Assembly (NCBI GenBank): GCA_008931825.1
Contig: QXVZ01000239.1
Location: forward strand, 1-41,847
Source of the DNA: Phallusia fumigata
Taxonomy: Eukaryota > Chordata > Ascidiacea > Phlebobranchia > Ascidiidae
Direction: 5' to 3'
Length of the DNA: 41,847 nucleotides
The position numbers were made by a program, and so were the translations under genes. The notes under the pieces were generated by a model, which saw only the letters and a program-made list of their open reading frames with translations, did no database searches and was not told the DNA's origin. Shown here piece after piece: positions 12,999 to 23,819 of this stretch (positions are counted from its first letter, which is position 1; every line of letters starts with the position of its first letter).

Positions 12999-13059
12999 TG
13001 ACAACAGTGATTGTTAAAAGTTTGCAATACAATGCATTTAGAAATACAAGCTCTCTGGC
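12999..13059 (+). repeat. dispersed repeat family A, copy 2
   Basis: GACAACAGTGATTGTTAAAA, then TTTGCAATACAATGCATT and AAATACAAGCTCTCTGG. It matches the copies in the 29.5-32 kb block most closely at its 3' half. Confidence 0.55.
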
Positions 13060-13490
13060 AGATATGTTTTCAATTAACCTATCCGTGTCTTGTTTCATAA
13101 CGATTTTAAATTGTTTCTCTGATGAAATAGACTGCGGTAACAAGTAGTACAACCTGACGCCATTTGCTGTTAAGTTCGGGCAAATTTAACAAGCGAAAAT
13201 CTATTAAGTGCATGTTCGGAGAGTGATATTGAAGTTAAAGAATCAATACAACAGTGGACTTAAAAATTCCAACAAATTTCATGTTAAGCGGCCGACCGCA
13301 TGAAGGCTGGGCTACTTGGACACGCCTTAGCAAGTCAAGAACGAATTAATTATCAATGTAATCCGATGGGCCAAGTCGTCATAACTTGTACAGGTTCAAA
13401 TACATATTTTATTGTAGTGCCAACTAGTTCGTTTTAGAGTGGTTTAAACCGGAATGAACTTATAGAGATCTGTAGCCAAGGGAGTACGAA

Positions 13491-13602
13491 AATGGTTCGT
13501 TATTTAAACATGAGAACAATAATTACTTTCCAGAAATTACCAAATAGGTTATCAGAACTGGTTGGTAATTAAAGAGGTACGCACAAGGCAAAAGGTTAAT
13601 CA
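13491..13602 (+). repeat. dispersed repeat family B, copy 1
   Basis: Shares the order GTTATTTAAACATG, TTTCCA, AGAACTGGTTGGT, AGGTACG with the sequence at 35946-36055 over roughly 110 bases with scattered differences and small indels. It is probably an interspersed element; no coding potential was seen. Confidence 0.55.
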
Positions 13603-14262
13603 TTGAATCACTGCTTCTGCTTAAAAGAAATGGCAGATTTGATGAGTGTGCAATGCAGTAGCGTTTCCACAACATGAAGGCCACCATTGGTGTCCTGCTA
13701 AGATTTAACCCAGATCGTAATGCAGAAACATTAACGGTTAAATGGGCGATTTACACTCGGTATCTCCTGCATACATTTATATTTTGCAAAGCAAAATCCA
13801 AAATTAACTTATGCAGTTATGCAGGTCACGTCGGTGGTTTCATGTGGCAACGACCATGCATGCATGACTCTTCCTAAACCGGAACACGTATCAACCATTT
13901 TAATGAACTTGTTGACGGCTTTACCGGGTCGTTGCAAAGGCCGTTAAATCCCAATTTCCCAATGCAAAGGTTAGTGCTGTTTTCTGTGGCCTTGGCACCT
14001 CAGTTGGTCCTATTTCCGACAAATGATGCAACACTCCGTGTGTTTGTCCAGTTATAACTTGGCAAGCAGACTTTCCAAAAACAGCCGTTTTGGACTCGGC
14101 TGATACCAACAGTAGATCTGAACATTCAAGAGTTCATGATTTCGTTACGGGGAATTCCCGACTTTTCAGTATACCTCTACCACTTCTTTAACGTCGCGAG
14201 GCCGCCTGCATTGTTTTAGAAGTGTTCGGTTTTGGGTCTTGCGCAACGTTGAACCTTTAGGG

Positions 14263-14539
14263 CAGTGGTTCTCACCCTTCATCAGTGTCAGAGTCAATGT
14301 ATAAGACTTCATGATTTACGAAGCCGCACAAAATAACGCAAGTCCAACGCCTTTGAAACAATGACCTTCCACGCGGTAACAATTAAAACAAACTACTAGT
14401 GTTGTTACGTGACGGTGATATCAAACACGAGTATGTTTTCATTGAGAAGCAGTAAATTTTGTTAAAGGGAGGTTTTTTGGATATTTTGACCGTATTGACA
14501 TCAACGATTCTATAGCCATAAACACGTTGAAAACCACTG
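14263..14539. mobile_element. hAT-type MITE (277 bp) with 8-bp target duplication
   Basis: The left terminus CAGTGGTTCTCACCC is the imperfect inverse of the right terminus CGTTGAAAACCACTG (both read CAGTGGTT outward-in). The flanks are CTTTAGGG (14255-14262) and CTTTAGTG (14540-14547), matching at 7 of 8 bases. CAGTGGTTCTCAACC-like ends with 8-bp duplications are typical of non-autonomous hAT elements of the Charlie type. There is no transposase frame inside. Confidence 0.75.
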
Positions 14540-16146
14540 CTTTAGTGTCTTGGAATGAATTCAGGAACTGTTAAATATTAAATAAGATCTTGCAACAGTT
14601 TGCAATTTTTAACGTCACTTCGGGTTCTGAGAAAGAGCATATTTTTTCTTAAAAAAAGAGGGTCTTACATTCTTTTAATTAAATTTTTTGACATAAAAAA
14701 CATTTTTGAAACAATGAAGGATGTTTGATAACAAAGCAGATAGACGAGTAAGATCATGTAGTTTCCCTTCTCACAAACGATCAATTAGCCCTGTTGCCAG
14801 GCTATACTCTCCTATATCCCAACAGCCAACCCATTTCACCTTTGATCTTCGTGCAAAGGCGCAATAACACAAATTATGAGTAATTTGGCATTCCTTCCTA
14901 CTGCAGAACGTTAAAGCTACGCGTATGCCACTATCCAACCGATAATCTTCCTTCGTCGAACAATTATTCTCGCGTTTTCACAGCTTTGCACGTCCAAATT
15001 AGGTCGTGGATGAAAAAGCCACGTAACCTCAGTTACCTCACTCCGCAATTAGTAACTGACATTTGCACGGACAAGATGAATGGGATAGGTAGCGATTCGT
15101 CACACACCACATCATTAGAACGTTGGGCAATTTCCTAGACTTCAAAGATAAAATTAGTAGAAAAATGAAAAGCAATTTTGTCGAAAATATCATCATGGCT
15201 GTCCAATCTTTCGGCATCTAAAGTTTGAATTATTACACCGAGCTTGTAAAACTGTGGTAAAACATGAATAAAAAATCGGAATTACGTTACCACAAAAACT
15301 TTGTTACAAATAAGACTATATTTGAAAACACGTTGTCAAGTTTGCTTGCAACTGGTTGTAACCCGCTTTAAAATCCGATTAATGTGTCCATACTTTGTGC
15401 TTTAACAATTAGCCGCTAAACATAGTACATAGTTCTCAACACAATTTTATGTTAAACCGACGTACAGTTGCATTTAAACTACAAAAAACATCCACAGAGA
15501 AACGACATAATTATGTTTCAGACTAATGTTTACTGGCCTCAAAAAGCAATACTGGTTTACCTTTAAGTTGGATTACTAAGCATGTTGCAAAAATTCAAAC
15601 CCGACATGACCTTTGAAAAGGGTTGCACAATTAGTACATGAAATGTTATACAATCGTACATGCTGCTGTTACGTCGGTTGTTACAAAATGTATGGCTTAT
15701 AAGGCGTATCAAGCTTCTCCATGCATGTTTTAGGGGGCCTGTACGCCAAAACGTTATGAGTGCATGTTTTATAGACTTAGTTTTCCAAAAACGTTACCAA
15801 AAAAGCTGACTGGCCATGTGTAAATAAGGCACGTGCGGGCGTTTACAATGCAAATCGCTTTAATTATCAGCATGAAACGAATGTCAAACAGGGAAAATCA
15901 CTTTGCAGTTACAAATATGAGCAAATCGAGCCAATGTAAACTTTGCTTTGAAATTAGGATCAGCATTTAACCGAATGATTTTTATCTCGCGCAAGGCTTT
16001 TTGGCATTTCATGTTTGCCGGCGTAAAGATGTCAACCAAATTTGTTCACAGCAAACCCAGTGTGGTCAATGATACATAGGTTTGTGTAGTTAACTAAAAA
16101 TCAAATTTTTTAGATCTCTATAATGAGCCATGCAATACGTTTAACG

Positions 16147-16235
16147 CAGTGGTTCCCAACCTTTTTTGGCGCATTCCCCCCTAACTCCTAACATTTCTCC
16201 CTCTGAAGGAATTCCTTCCCGGTTGGGAACCACTG
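16147..16235. mobile_element. hAT-type MITE (89 bp), perfect 15-bp TIRs, 8-bp target duplication
   Basis: CAGTGGTTCCCAACC (16147-16161) is the exact reverse complement of GGTTGGGAACCACTG (16221-16235). The flanks GTTTAACG (16139-16146) and GTTTAAAG (16236-16243) agree at 7 of 8 positions. The perfect termini suggest a young insertion compared with the copy at 14263. The interior is only 59 bp and non-coding. Confidence 0.85.
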
Positions 16236-16552
16236 GTTTAAAGTTTATACGTAGTGGGATTTTTAGCTGTTTAATTTCAAGCAAACTTTGCCTGAACCCT
16301 CGCCAAACCGAAATAAACCTACAGAAGGTACATGTAAATGAAGACTAATTAAGTTTGGAGCACGCGAACTGTGGTTACGCGCGTACACAAACTCGCCGAG
16401 TATGTGGCTGCGCATTCAGCACCTGGAAGTACAGTTAAATGCCGGAGGGTCACGACACATTTCTTGTGGTTCAAACGCTTTTCCAGTCCAACTGGAAAGA
16501 ACACTTCAAAGCAGTGACATGACAAATTCACCTTTAAATGCAACTCAATCGT

Positions 16553-16862
16553 TCAACCTCTTCACCAACAAAGTTTTCTGTTGGCCATTCATCAGAAACA
16601 CAAAATTTTTAAAGGTGTGCTTTAACCTTGACAAATACAAAGCGTATGTGATTGGGATTTCATTGCAAATTTGGCTGTTTGAACTGGTGCCTCCTTTTTC
16701 GGATTCGTCTACGCTACTGCATTAACCTCTTCGCCAACAAAGTTTTCTATTGACCCACGCGTCGGAAATACAAAATGCATGGGGTATGTGCTTTTACATT
16801 GACCAACGTGGAGCGTATGCCAAATTTGACTCTTTGACCCGGTGTTTCAGTTCTCGGAATCA
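16553..16862 (+). repeat. two-copy tandem repeat, period about 169
   Basis: TCAACCTCTTCACCAACAAA at 16553 recurs as TTAACCTCTTCGCCAACAAA at 16722. Later shared blocks are AAGTTTTCT, AAATACAAA-like sequence, GTGCTTT, TTGAC and AGCGTATG, and both copies end near TTTCGGATTCG or TTCTCGGAATC. The open frame across the first copy is not maintained in the second, so this is not read as coding. Confidence 0.6.
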
Positions 16863-18155
16863 GCGTGCGAGAGGTGTTGGGGCAAAATCGCTCAGGAAAC
16901 GCTTACGTGACCTGATTTACTTTCTCACGTCACGTGAGAATTTTTCTTGTGGGTCGTTTTGACCTCATGCCAATGCACAACCCGAGCTATACGAGCAAGG
17001 CATGAGGCCGTGACGTAAACTAGATGGGAAATTGTCGTGTTACACGAACAAGGTCACATAGCAGGCAGACAGGCCTAGCAAGCGTATGTGGCTTGAAATT
17101 ATTCAAAGTTAAAACACTTGGGAAAACGAGAAGTGAAATAAATCTAAACACCATCGTACTGTGCCTTCAACAAAAACACAAAGCTAGTCCCCACTAAGCG
17201 GTTCTTTATTATCTACCCGCCTCTAGTCCACGAAGACAAGTTTTTGACAAATTTTGAAGCAATCAAACCTGTCAGTGCTTTTAATATTTACCTGTAGTGC
17301 AGTAAAAGGATAATTCCGAATCTGAACCCACTTTAGGCGAGCAAAACCACTGTAAAAAAGTGCTAAAGTTGCAACTGGTTTGTTGACGATATAGCCATTA
17401 GTGACACATGGAAATACATCACGCCCTTGCATGCGGAGCTTCGTGGTTACACAAGTTCACCAGTCGCCATCCATTAGCGCTTTAATGTTTTGCGTAAACA
17501 TTAGCATGCAACAATTACCACCACTGCCAACGACAGTTTAAAAACGTCATTTCGCGCTGCAGTTCTGCCGTTATATTTAGACTGACATTCACCGAATAAG
17601 TGGTTTAAAGGAATCGCACCCTCGGCTTCGCAAGGCAAGAAAAACGACAGCGCCCATGGCAAGCGCGCAAAACCATTGCAGGCGGCATTTCAATCGCTCC
17701 GACCTTTCGGCAGGGTTAGATGCGATGGATGGAAGAGCAGTATTAGTGAGTCATCATTTTAATCTGCGTTAATTCAAGCTGGAGCCATAATAGGTAAAAG
17801 ATGTAGAAAGTTCGGCCAGATAAAAACGGTTGCGCAAGATAAAGTTTGGTAGTATAGTCAGGTGAAAGTACAAGACATTTGTAGCATTTGCTACTTATAG
17901 TTGTGCTGTCCGGTTTTAATTGAATAGGACTGCAGTTCACCAGCGAGGTAAAATGTCAGTAATAAGTAACATTTATATAATGCCACGCGTGTATTTTGAA
18001 TGAGTTATTGCCGTTACCAAGATAAGTAGAAAATCAAAAATATACGTATATTGCTTTAGAATAAGGTATTGGGCCCAATGTAAAAATGTATTTCTATTTG
18101 TTGTTGTGTTTTTTAGCAGTTTAACTAAAGTGAGGCAGGCATTTTTACCGTTTTT

Positions 18156-18178
18156 TATTTGTATTTTTCATACAAATA
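18156..18178 (+). promoter_or_regulatory. small hairpin upstream of cysteine-rich gene 1
   Basis: TATTTGTA (18156-18163) pairs perfectly with TACAAATA (18171-18178) around a 7-nt loop, and an outer CCG/CGG pair could extend it past a T bulge. It lies about 95 nt before the start codon and upstream of the probable leader acceptor. Its function is unknown, and short AT-rich hairpins also occur by chance. Confidence 0.3.
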
Positions 18179-18224
18179 CGGGTGTTGCGTTTTATGTGTC
18201 TATTACAATTATTCGTTTTTGTGT

Positions 18225-18226
18225 AG
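18225..18226 (+). promoter_or_regulatory. probable leader splice acceptor (AG) 46 nt before the start codon
   Basis: TTCGTTTTTGTGTAG ends at 18226, a pyrimidine-rich acceptor with no TATA box or nearby upstream donor recognised. If the organism is an ascidian, this would fit spliced-leader trans-splicing onto a 46-nt 5' UTR (18227-18272). That is inference. Confidence 0.4.
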
Positions 18227-18272
18227 GAACTTTACAATCAACATTAATCAATATATTCTGACGCAAGACAAA

Positions 18273-18321
18273 ATGCTACGAACTTTTGTGATCTTCGCCT
18301 TGGTGGCAGTGACATTTGCAA
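18273..18321 (+). CDS. gene 1 exon 1: signal peptide
   Basis: ATG followed by a hydrophobic stretch (MLRTFVIFALVAVTFA), then a GTAAGT donor after the first base of the next codon. The leftover A joins AT at 21002 to make Asn. The residues are those of a short secretory signal peptide, with cleavage likely at the Ala before the exon junction. The choice rests on phase agreement with the next exon and on the same arrangement in the paralogue (26310-26373). Confidence 0.8.
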
Positions 18322-21300
18322 GTAAGTGACTCAAGTAAACAACATGTCATGTTTCATGAAGCGATGATATGGGAAAGCAAGCTTACGCAACCTTCGGTCA
18401 CTCAGGTCCCGTAATCGGTCACATCGTTAACCTCCCAATCACGATTTTTCACATTCAACCAATATGTGATGTTGTATCGTGGACAAAATGTTAACACACG
18501 CTGACAGTTTGAACTGATTTTCAACGATAAGCGACGTCTTGTTACGAAGCCGGTTTCAAATTACAAATGATTGCAATTCGGGAACTTCCTTAAGCTAACT
18601 AGCAAACGACTCAAATTGGCAAAATTGTTTAAGTACTCACGGTTAGCATACCACAATTGTGGTCATGCAAAAAGCTAACCTAAAACGCCAACAAAACTAC
18701 CCTGAAAAGTAGCGTTTAAATCATTAAAGTTGACGATAATGCGAGATCCTAATACCACAGTCGTCAGGGCAGAAAACTATAGTGGGCAAATGTTTGTTGT
18801 TGTTGTTTTTTTTTCTGTTTGTTTCATGCACGATTGCATTACACTAAAAACCAACACTTCAGATAGGAATATCAAAACATATCAATTTATACAAAGCTAC
18901 TGTGAGCCTTCGCACTAGTGGAGATAAACAATGCAAAAATTTTGGACATATGTCTGCTTCATAAAGGCGCAATTTTTCTTTCAAAACTGTTTGTTTTTAA
19001 AAAAAACTGTTCGTGAAACGACGTCATCACGAAGAAACAGGCGGACTACAAAAAAACACAGACAAGCGTTGTTTGTCTCGAAACTATAACACCGCCCCTT
19101 CCCCGAAGAGCGTCATTCTAGTGAGATGCATAGAGCGATAGGGCACGAAAGATTAGGATCCTGCGCAAGTAAAGATGTTGGACCGGATGCAAGACTGCTC
19201 TGGGGAAGGGTGTAATTACACGATGAGCTGAACAACAGCTCTAAAAAGGTCATTTAACAGATCATAACCAATAGCTGAAGATCAGACCTGCACTTTGGGT
19301 TTGATTCATGCAACCATATATATCTAACGTTGCAAAACCATAATTTGGTTGTAGGGTTAAAAAAATACAACACCACCTGGATGAGGAACGCAATGATCTT
19401 AATACTACTCGCCTAAAACCTTTTGTATTAATCGAAATCTTGGGACCCTGTGTTGGTGTAGTATCGCATTGTGTTAAATTTTGCTGAACGCGATTTCCGA
19501 GAATGAGAACACAGCAAAATCGGTGCCATGATAACACAAGCGTATGTACTGACCTTGTAGCTTAATTATTTTGGCTTAAGCCGAACGTTATAAGGTAGCA
19601 ATAATTTTGGCTATAAGCACAAACGACGAAAAATGTCGTTTCAATGCACGTAGGAGATCCCCCATCTATCAGCAATAAGCAAAAAACTCAATTTCACCAC
19701 CCCAGGCATTGTAGCTCTACCGAAGCAGACGGTTCTGTTTAACCTTTCCACATGTTCGTGGGCTCCAACTCGCTTATTCATTCGACATTTAGCCTGCGTA
19801 TTATCCATTCTTGTTTGACGTTGAAATATTTTAAGCTGTTTACTGTTGACGGGATAATCGCTGTTGGCCTTCAATCCGGTTTCTAATACACGCCTAAACG
19901 CAGGGTATGTTTTAAGGTAATGTGGTGATGGGCAAATGTGGAATGATATAATTTCGACCGATAAATTGAAAAAGACCATTAGTCCTAAAATAGTGCCTGA
20001 TATTCGGAAACGAAATTACTAAATAACGGTTAAAGTACAAAAATCTTCTATTGCAAGTAACAGTGATGGTTCGGGGTTTTTGCCAAAAGAAAAAATTAAA
20101 AAGAGTAAAATTCTTGGCCGTGACATGCATTCATTAAAACTTAAATGGAGTGAGATTACAAACAATCACTTTAAGTTTTGAAACCAAAACCGTGCTCCCT
20201 GGGTAAAACGCCGACGATAACGTGGTAACAAGAACTTGAAATAACACAAGTTGCAGGGTTAGTTTGCTTACGGCGTTGCTGCTTCGCTGCGTTATCATAG
20301 CAAATATATCGGGGAAGATTACAATCTCCTGCATATACCGAACATGGTTTGAAGGGCCTAGGTAAGGGATGGTTTGTTGGTAAAAACGTGTAATTTCTTG
20401 GTACTACCGGGGAGGTTATGTTGTTTATAAACTAACTTCGCAACCTATTCCAAAACTATAACTTTAATTTCAAACATTAAATGAAAAACAACTTTTCGAA
20501 GTGAACTCTGTTTATCTATATAAACCGAATTAAACTTTGGGCACCATAGATAGTCATGATAAAAAGTGAACAGAACAAATCAGAGGCTCGTTTTGCGCCA
20601 ACTTTTGCAAATATGACATTTTACAAGCAAAGTAAATGGACTTTCGAAAAATCATACTGCTAATCGAATTTTTAAACTACATGTCTGTTACAAACGCAAA
20701 TGAATTTACAACTGAGAGGTTCAAGTATTAATACAACTGTTATCCTGTTTACAAAGCAACGGTTTGCATACGTCGTTTATTTACATTTACGCAATGTTCT
20801 GTTGCAATGCCAAATGTCGTATGAGTTTTGCTCTTTCACAAGAGAACTTGCAACCGCTGTGACGTTCCATTACATACCATCGCATGCAACACTTGACCTT
20901 AAAAGTCTATGATTATTTATCATGCTTCTGTTGTAATGCCAGTTTTGACTCATATTTCACCCTTGTGACGTGGGGTTACATTCCATCACATGTTTGTTTA
21001 GATACAAGATGCGGTCGTCAGCAATGTCGGGGCATCAAGCGTTACTGCTGTGAAACGAGTTCCCGGGCGTTCTGCGTCGTCAGCCCAAGAAGCTGCGTCA
21101 CCAGAACGCTCTGCAGCCGTGTCAGATGCCCCTCGACGAGCCCATACTGCTGCGGTACAGAGGGCGCCGCCTACTGCGCCCAGAGCAAGGAATTCTGCAA
21201 GCCGAAGAACACGTGCGGGGCAACGCGATGCAATTGGGTGAGGCCGTTTTGTTGTGCACGGGGAAACAACGAGTACTGCACCTTCAGTTCGCGAACCTGC

Positions 21301-23352
21301 GTCGGAAAGGAGATCTGCGGAACGAGGTATTGCGACAGCGTGAGACCGTATTGCTGTCCGGTCGGTGGCGCCCACTGCACGCGAAGCAAGTTCACTTGCA
21401 ACGTCCGCAAGAGAGCGCCACCAAGCAGACCGACGGTGAGAATCAACACGGTCCGACGTGATCCCGGTGAGTATTGTAGCTTGAATAAATATGCATTGTG
21501 GTTTTGTGTTCACAATACGAACTTCTGTGTAAAATTAAACGTAGGAGATGCAGTTTTTAGGACAAGTGTCGTTTACTTCGGTTTATGCTTTCACAAATCG
21601 TAAAGTTTATGTCCCAAAGGTCAGTTCAAAGTTCACAGCATTAAAAAAGAGTTTTACAATTCAAACTCTAAACATCAGTAGCCGGATGCTGTGCGTCAGT
21701 AGCTTTACACCATTTTCCAATATGTCATTTCGTTTATAGAAGCNTTTTTCACGTAACTTGCTTTTCTGCCAATTGTTGTTAAATAATGTTGAACTTTTAT
21801 CGTCCACTATATGAGTTGTGATTTAAACCAATTCAAAAATGTCGCGTTAAAAAAAACAGCCCTGGTACAGAGATTAATAAAACCAGCACTGTAATAACGT
21901 TCCGCTACAAGATAAATTGCTCGTATAACACGATCAAATTAACGCATTCGTCATCATTGTGATATTTAACCGTTGCGAGTTTCAGTTTGTAGTTTCATAA
22001 ATGTTCGTGGCGGCCTATGCACGTTTTTCGAATTGGAGGGTTTGGGCACAGATATGCAAAGGTCAGTAACTCAAAAGACGTGTTGCATGCTTTTGTTAAC
22101 GCCAATATGCGCTCCCCGTGATAATATTGCGGTGCATACCAAATGACAAGGCATTCTGGTAAGCCTATCACCTGAAATGGTATCACAGGTGCGGTCATGC
22201 AAATGTGCAGTTAGGCCCATGTTGTAAGTCGTATCGCGTACACCCAGCCCGGGATGGTATTTCAATAAAAAGCCCTGTACGATGTGGCAAATGTACCCCT
22301 AATGCCATAAGTCATGGGGAATATATCAACCCAGGAATGGTATTTGTTTAAAAGTCCAGTATGATTGGCAATGCAGTGCAATACCGCGAAGGGACCGGCG
22401 CATGTCGGGGGCACGTTTATTCTTGGTATAGCTACTTATAAACAGCCAGGGTATATATAAATTTGCATAGTGGCAGAATGCGCAGTCAATTATTTGAATG
22501 CAGGGGCTGGTAAAGCAAAAGGATGCTTTGAGGTAACACGAAATGCTCATATTTTTCAGGAAAGCCGAAATGTGTATTCAAAGTGGGGCCATACACATAT
22601 TTAAGAAATATGTTAAGGATGGGTTTTATACAGTGGTACGTACGACCATCAGTCATTTACAGTCTGACAGCATGGCAGTTGAATGCTTGTTAAGTGAGAA
22701 ATTGGTTTGTTGAGTGACAAGTATATACGTGTGGCAAAAATAAAAACTTTAGACATACAGAAACAGCTGGTTATTTCGTGCCCCAAGTTNACCGTGTGGT
22801 CGAATGACCTGCTCTGCAATACGACCAGTGTGCTGCACACAAACAAGTCAACCCTACTGCGCAGTCAGCGTGCGCAGCTGTCTCTCTCGTCGGGCGAACG
22901 CGTGCGGAAGCAGATTCTGTTCACTGCTGAGACCGTATTGCTGTAACTACCGTGGCCTGTTCTTCTGCGTGGCGAAGCAAAGCCAATGCCCGAATCCGAC
23001 CTGCGGTTCGCAAACTTGCAGCCGCACTAAGCCTCATTGTTGTCGAAAGGGCGGAGAGGCGTATTGCACAGTAGGGCCACGTTCCTGTGTGTACAAGCAA
23101 CGCTGTGGCTTAGGATATTGTTACGCGGGAAGGCCACAGTGCTGTGGAACAGGAAAATTCGCAATGTGCGTTGACGACGAAAAGAAATGCGCAGCAACAG
23201 TGAAACCGCGTGAACAAGGAGGTGATGAACCAACTGTCACAACTGTGGTGGCCATCGACGGTCCTACGCCCACTAGCGGAAAAAATGAAAAAGAAAGCAC
23301 GACCACAAGAGCGAGCAGCGGAGCAGGCTCCGACGCAAACTCATTGCAGTGA
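18273..23352 (+). CDS. secreted tandem six-cysteine-module protein 1 (novel family)
   Basis: Spliced from a signal-peptide exon (18273-18321), a four-module exon (21002-21466) and a four-module terminal exon (about 22791-23352). About 358 residues are visible. Each module of about 34 residues has six cysteines: C-G-x3-C-x4-P-x-C-C, then x2-G-x3-[FY]-C-x6-C. The order C-C-CC-C-C is that of inhibitor-cystine-knot (knottin) folds, and the spacing also resembles a half-granulin. I cannot assign a known family. The protein is predicted to be secreted, disulphide-rich, with a Ser/Thr-rich tail and no membrane segment. Introns are phase 1 where they can be read. Its paralogue begins 3 kb downstream. 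The join between exons 2 and 3 is uncertain because an N sits at the exon 3 boundary. Confidence 0.8.
18322..21001 (+). other. intron 1 of cysteine-rich gene 1
   Basis: 2.7 kb between the signal-peptide exon and the first module exon. No embedded gene is supported; the 112-residue minus-strand frame at 19641-19979 shows no recognisable domain. A diverged direct repeat precedes the acceptor (about 20797-20890 and 20925-20998), sharing TCTGTTG-AATGCCA and GTGACG followed by TTACAT-CCATC-CATG. Confidence 0.6.
20797..20998 (+). repeat. two-copy direct repeat ending at the exon 2 acceptor of gene 1
   Basis: TCTGTTGCAATGCCA at about 20797 recurs as TCTGTTGTAATGCCA near 20925. CTGTGACGTTCCATTACATA recurs as TTGTGACGTGGGGTTACATT, and CCATCGCATG recurs as CCATCACATG. 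The second copy runs into the TTTGTTTAG acceptor, so the duplication may have moved or renewed intron-end sequence. Confidence 0.5.
21002..21466 (+). CDS. gene 1 exon 2: four six-cysteine modules
   Basis: 465 nt, phase 1 at both ends (TTTGTTTAG acceptor, GTGAGT donor at 21467). The four modules run from 21010 to 21399. Module 1 opens CGRQQC, module 2 CSRVRC (its Gly is replaced by Ser), module 3 CGATRC and module 4 CGTRYC. In module 4 the CC-to-C spacing is six rather than seven. A basic, Pro-rich linker (RKRAPPSRPT and on) follows. Another possible donor lies at 21436. The frame with the regular cysteine array is the coding one; long frames on the opposite strand are shadows. Confidence 0.88.
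21467..22790 (+). other. intron 2 of cysteine-rich gene 1
   Basis: 1.3 kb with an N at 21744 and another at 22790, the latter directly at the next exon. It holds a degenerate tandem repeat (22120-22440). No other coding signal was seen. Confidence 0.6.
22120..22440 (+). repeat. degenerate tandem repeat, period about 77-85
   Basis: Three to four units whose recurring landmarks are [AG]ATGGTAT, A-rich sequence, GCAAATGT, a TAATGCC/TTAGGCCC block, a GTAAGTC/ATAAGTC block and CAACCCAG/CACCCAGC. Clear unit starts are near 22174, 22251 and 22333, with a weaker one before 22170. It is a minisatellite-like array in the intron. Confidence 0.5.
22792..23352 (+). CDS. gene 1 exon 3: four modules and Ser/Thr-rich tail
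   Basis: The first complete codon after the N at 22790 is CCG (22792), and the frame runs 186 residues to TGA (23350-23352). Modules 5-8 span 22795-23190; openings are CGRMTC, CGSRFC, CGSQTC and CGLGYC. Module 5 lacks the usual Gly after CC. The last pair (TVGPRSCVYKQRCG) closely matches the last pair of the paralogue (TVSPRSCVFKAECG). The tail of about 53 residues is rich in Thr, Ser, Gly and charged residues and has no membrane segment or GPI-like end. The acceptor is not readable: the only nearby AG (22786-22787) would give the wrong phase and a codon containing N. Confidence 0.85.
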   Translation, partial: PCGRMTCSAIRPVCCTQTSQPYCAVSVRSCLSRRANACGSRFCSLLRPYCCNYRGLFFCVAKQSQCPNPTCGSQTCSRTKPHCCRKGGEAYCTVGPRSCVYKQRCGLGYCYAGRPQCCGTGKFAMCVDDEKKCAATVKPREQGGDEPTVTTVVAIDGPTPTSGKNEKESTTTRASSGAGSDANSLQ

Positions 23353-23623
23353 AGAGCCATTGGACAAAAACTCTTGATCGTATTTTTTGTGTTTTAATCA
23401 ATTTGTACATGTTAAATCACGTGTTTGTACAGTGCACCATAGTTTCATCAAGTGTTGTAAAACACACATAAAGACGTAATGTTTACTTTGTCTAATAACG
23501 AAAACGTCCGAAACGTTTAATACATCAGGGCAAACCACTCGGTAGCCTGCTTACCAACTAATGCTTCTAATGTTAAGTTTCAGTTTTGCACAACACAACG
23601 GCAGAATATCGATCATTTACATA

Positions 23624-23629
23624 AATAAA
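23624..23629 (+). terminator. polyadenylation signal of gene 1
   Basis: AATAAA about 270 nt after the stop codon, the first one recognised downstream of exon 3. Confidence 0.5.
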
Positions 23630-23791
23630 AGATCATATTCGTGATATGAGTAAAGTCACGATCAAGTCATAATGTTATCACGCGGATTCGTACAACCCAT
23701 ATGACGGGCAACAGTGTAGCAACAGCACGGCCACCGAAGTCAAGTCAACAAAGCAAAGTTTCCCACTCTCAACTAAATGTCTCATTTACCT

Positions 23792-23819
23792 GTCACGTGA
23801 CTGAAGACGTCGTATAAAA
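23792..23819 (+). promoter_or_regulatory. possible core promoter: GTCACGTGAC palindrome and TATA box
   Basis: GTCACGTGAC (23792-23801) is a perfect palindromic E-box of the bHLH-Zip type (the MITF/TFE 'CLEAR' consensus). GACGTC follows at 23806, and TATAAAA at 23813-23819. Transcription would start near 23845. This might drive gene 2, 2.5 kb downstream, through a 5' UTR intron, or an unrecognised transcript. Confidence 0.4.

Larger units (their letters stand above)
10376..18226. other. intergenic region without recognised genes; repeats and MITEs
   Basis: After the sFRP 3' UTR, about 7 kb in which no exon pair, domain or RNA gene could be supported. Open frames (for example 12255-12530 on the minus strand and 16402-16725 on the plus strand) show no domain signature or splice context. 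The region holds two hAT-type MITEs (14263-14539, 16147-16235), copies of two dispersed repeat families (11191-11253, 12999-13059, 13491-13602) and a tandem repeat (16553-16862). Confidence 0.55.

Noticed and set aside
16402..16725. 107-codon open frame
   Set aside because: It crosses one unit of a tandem repeat whose second unit does not keep the frame, and it has no recognisable domain.
20998..21513. 171-codon open frame on the minus strand
   Set aside because: It lies exactly opposite the cysteine modules of gene 1 and reflects their biased codon pattern. The same applies to the 242-codon Val/Ser frame opposite the Thr-rich tail of gene 2 (28683-29411).
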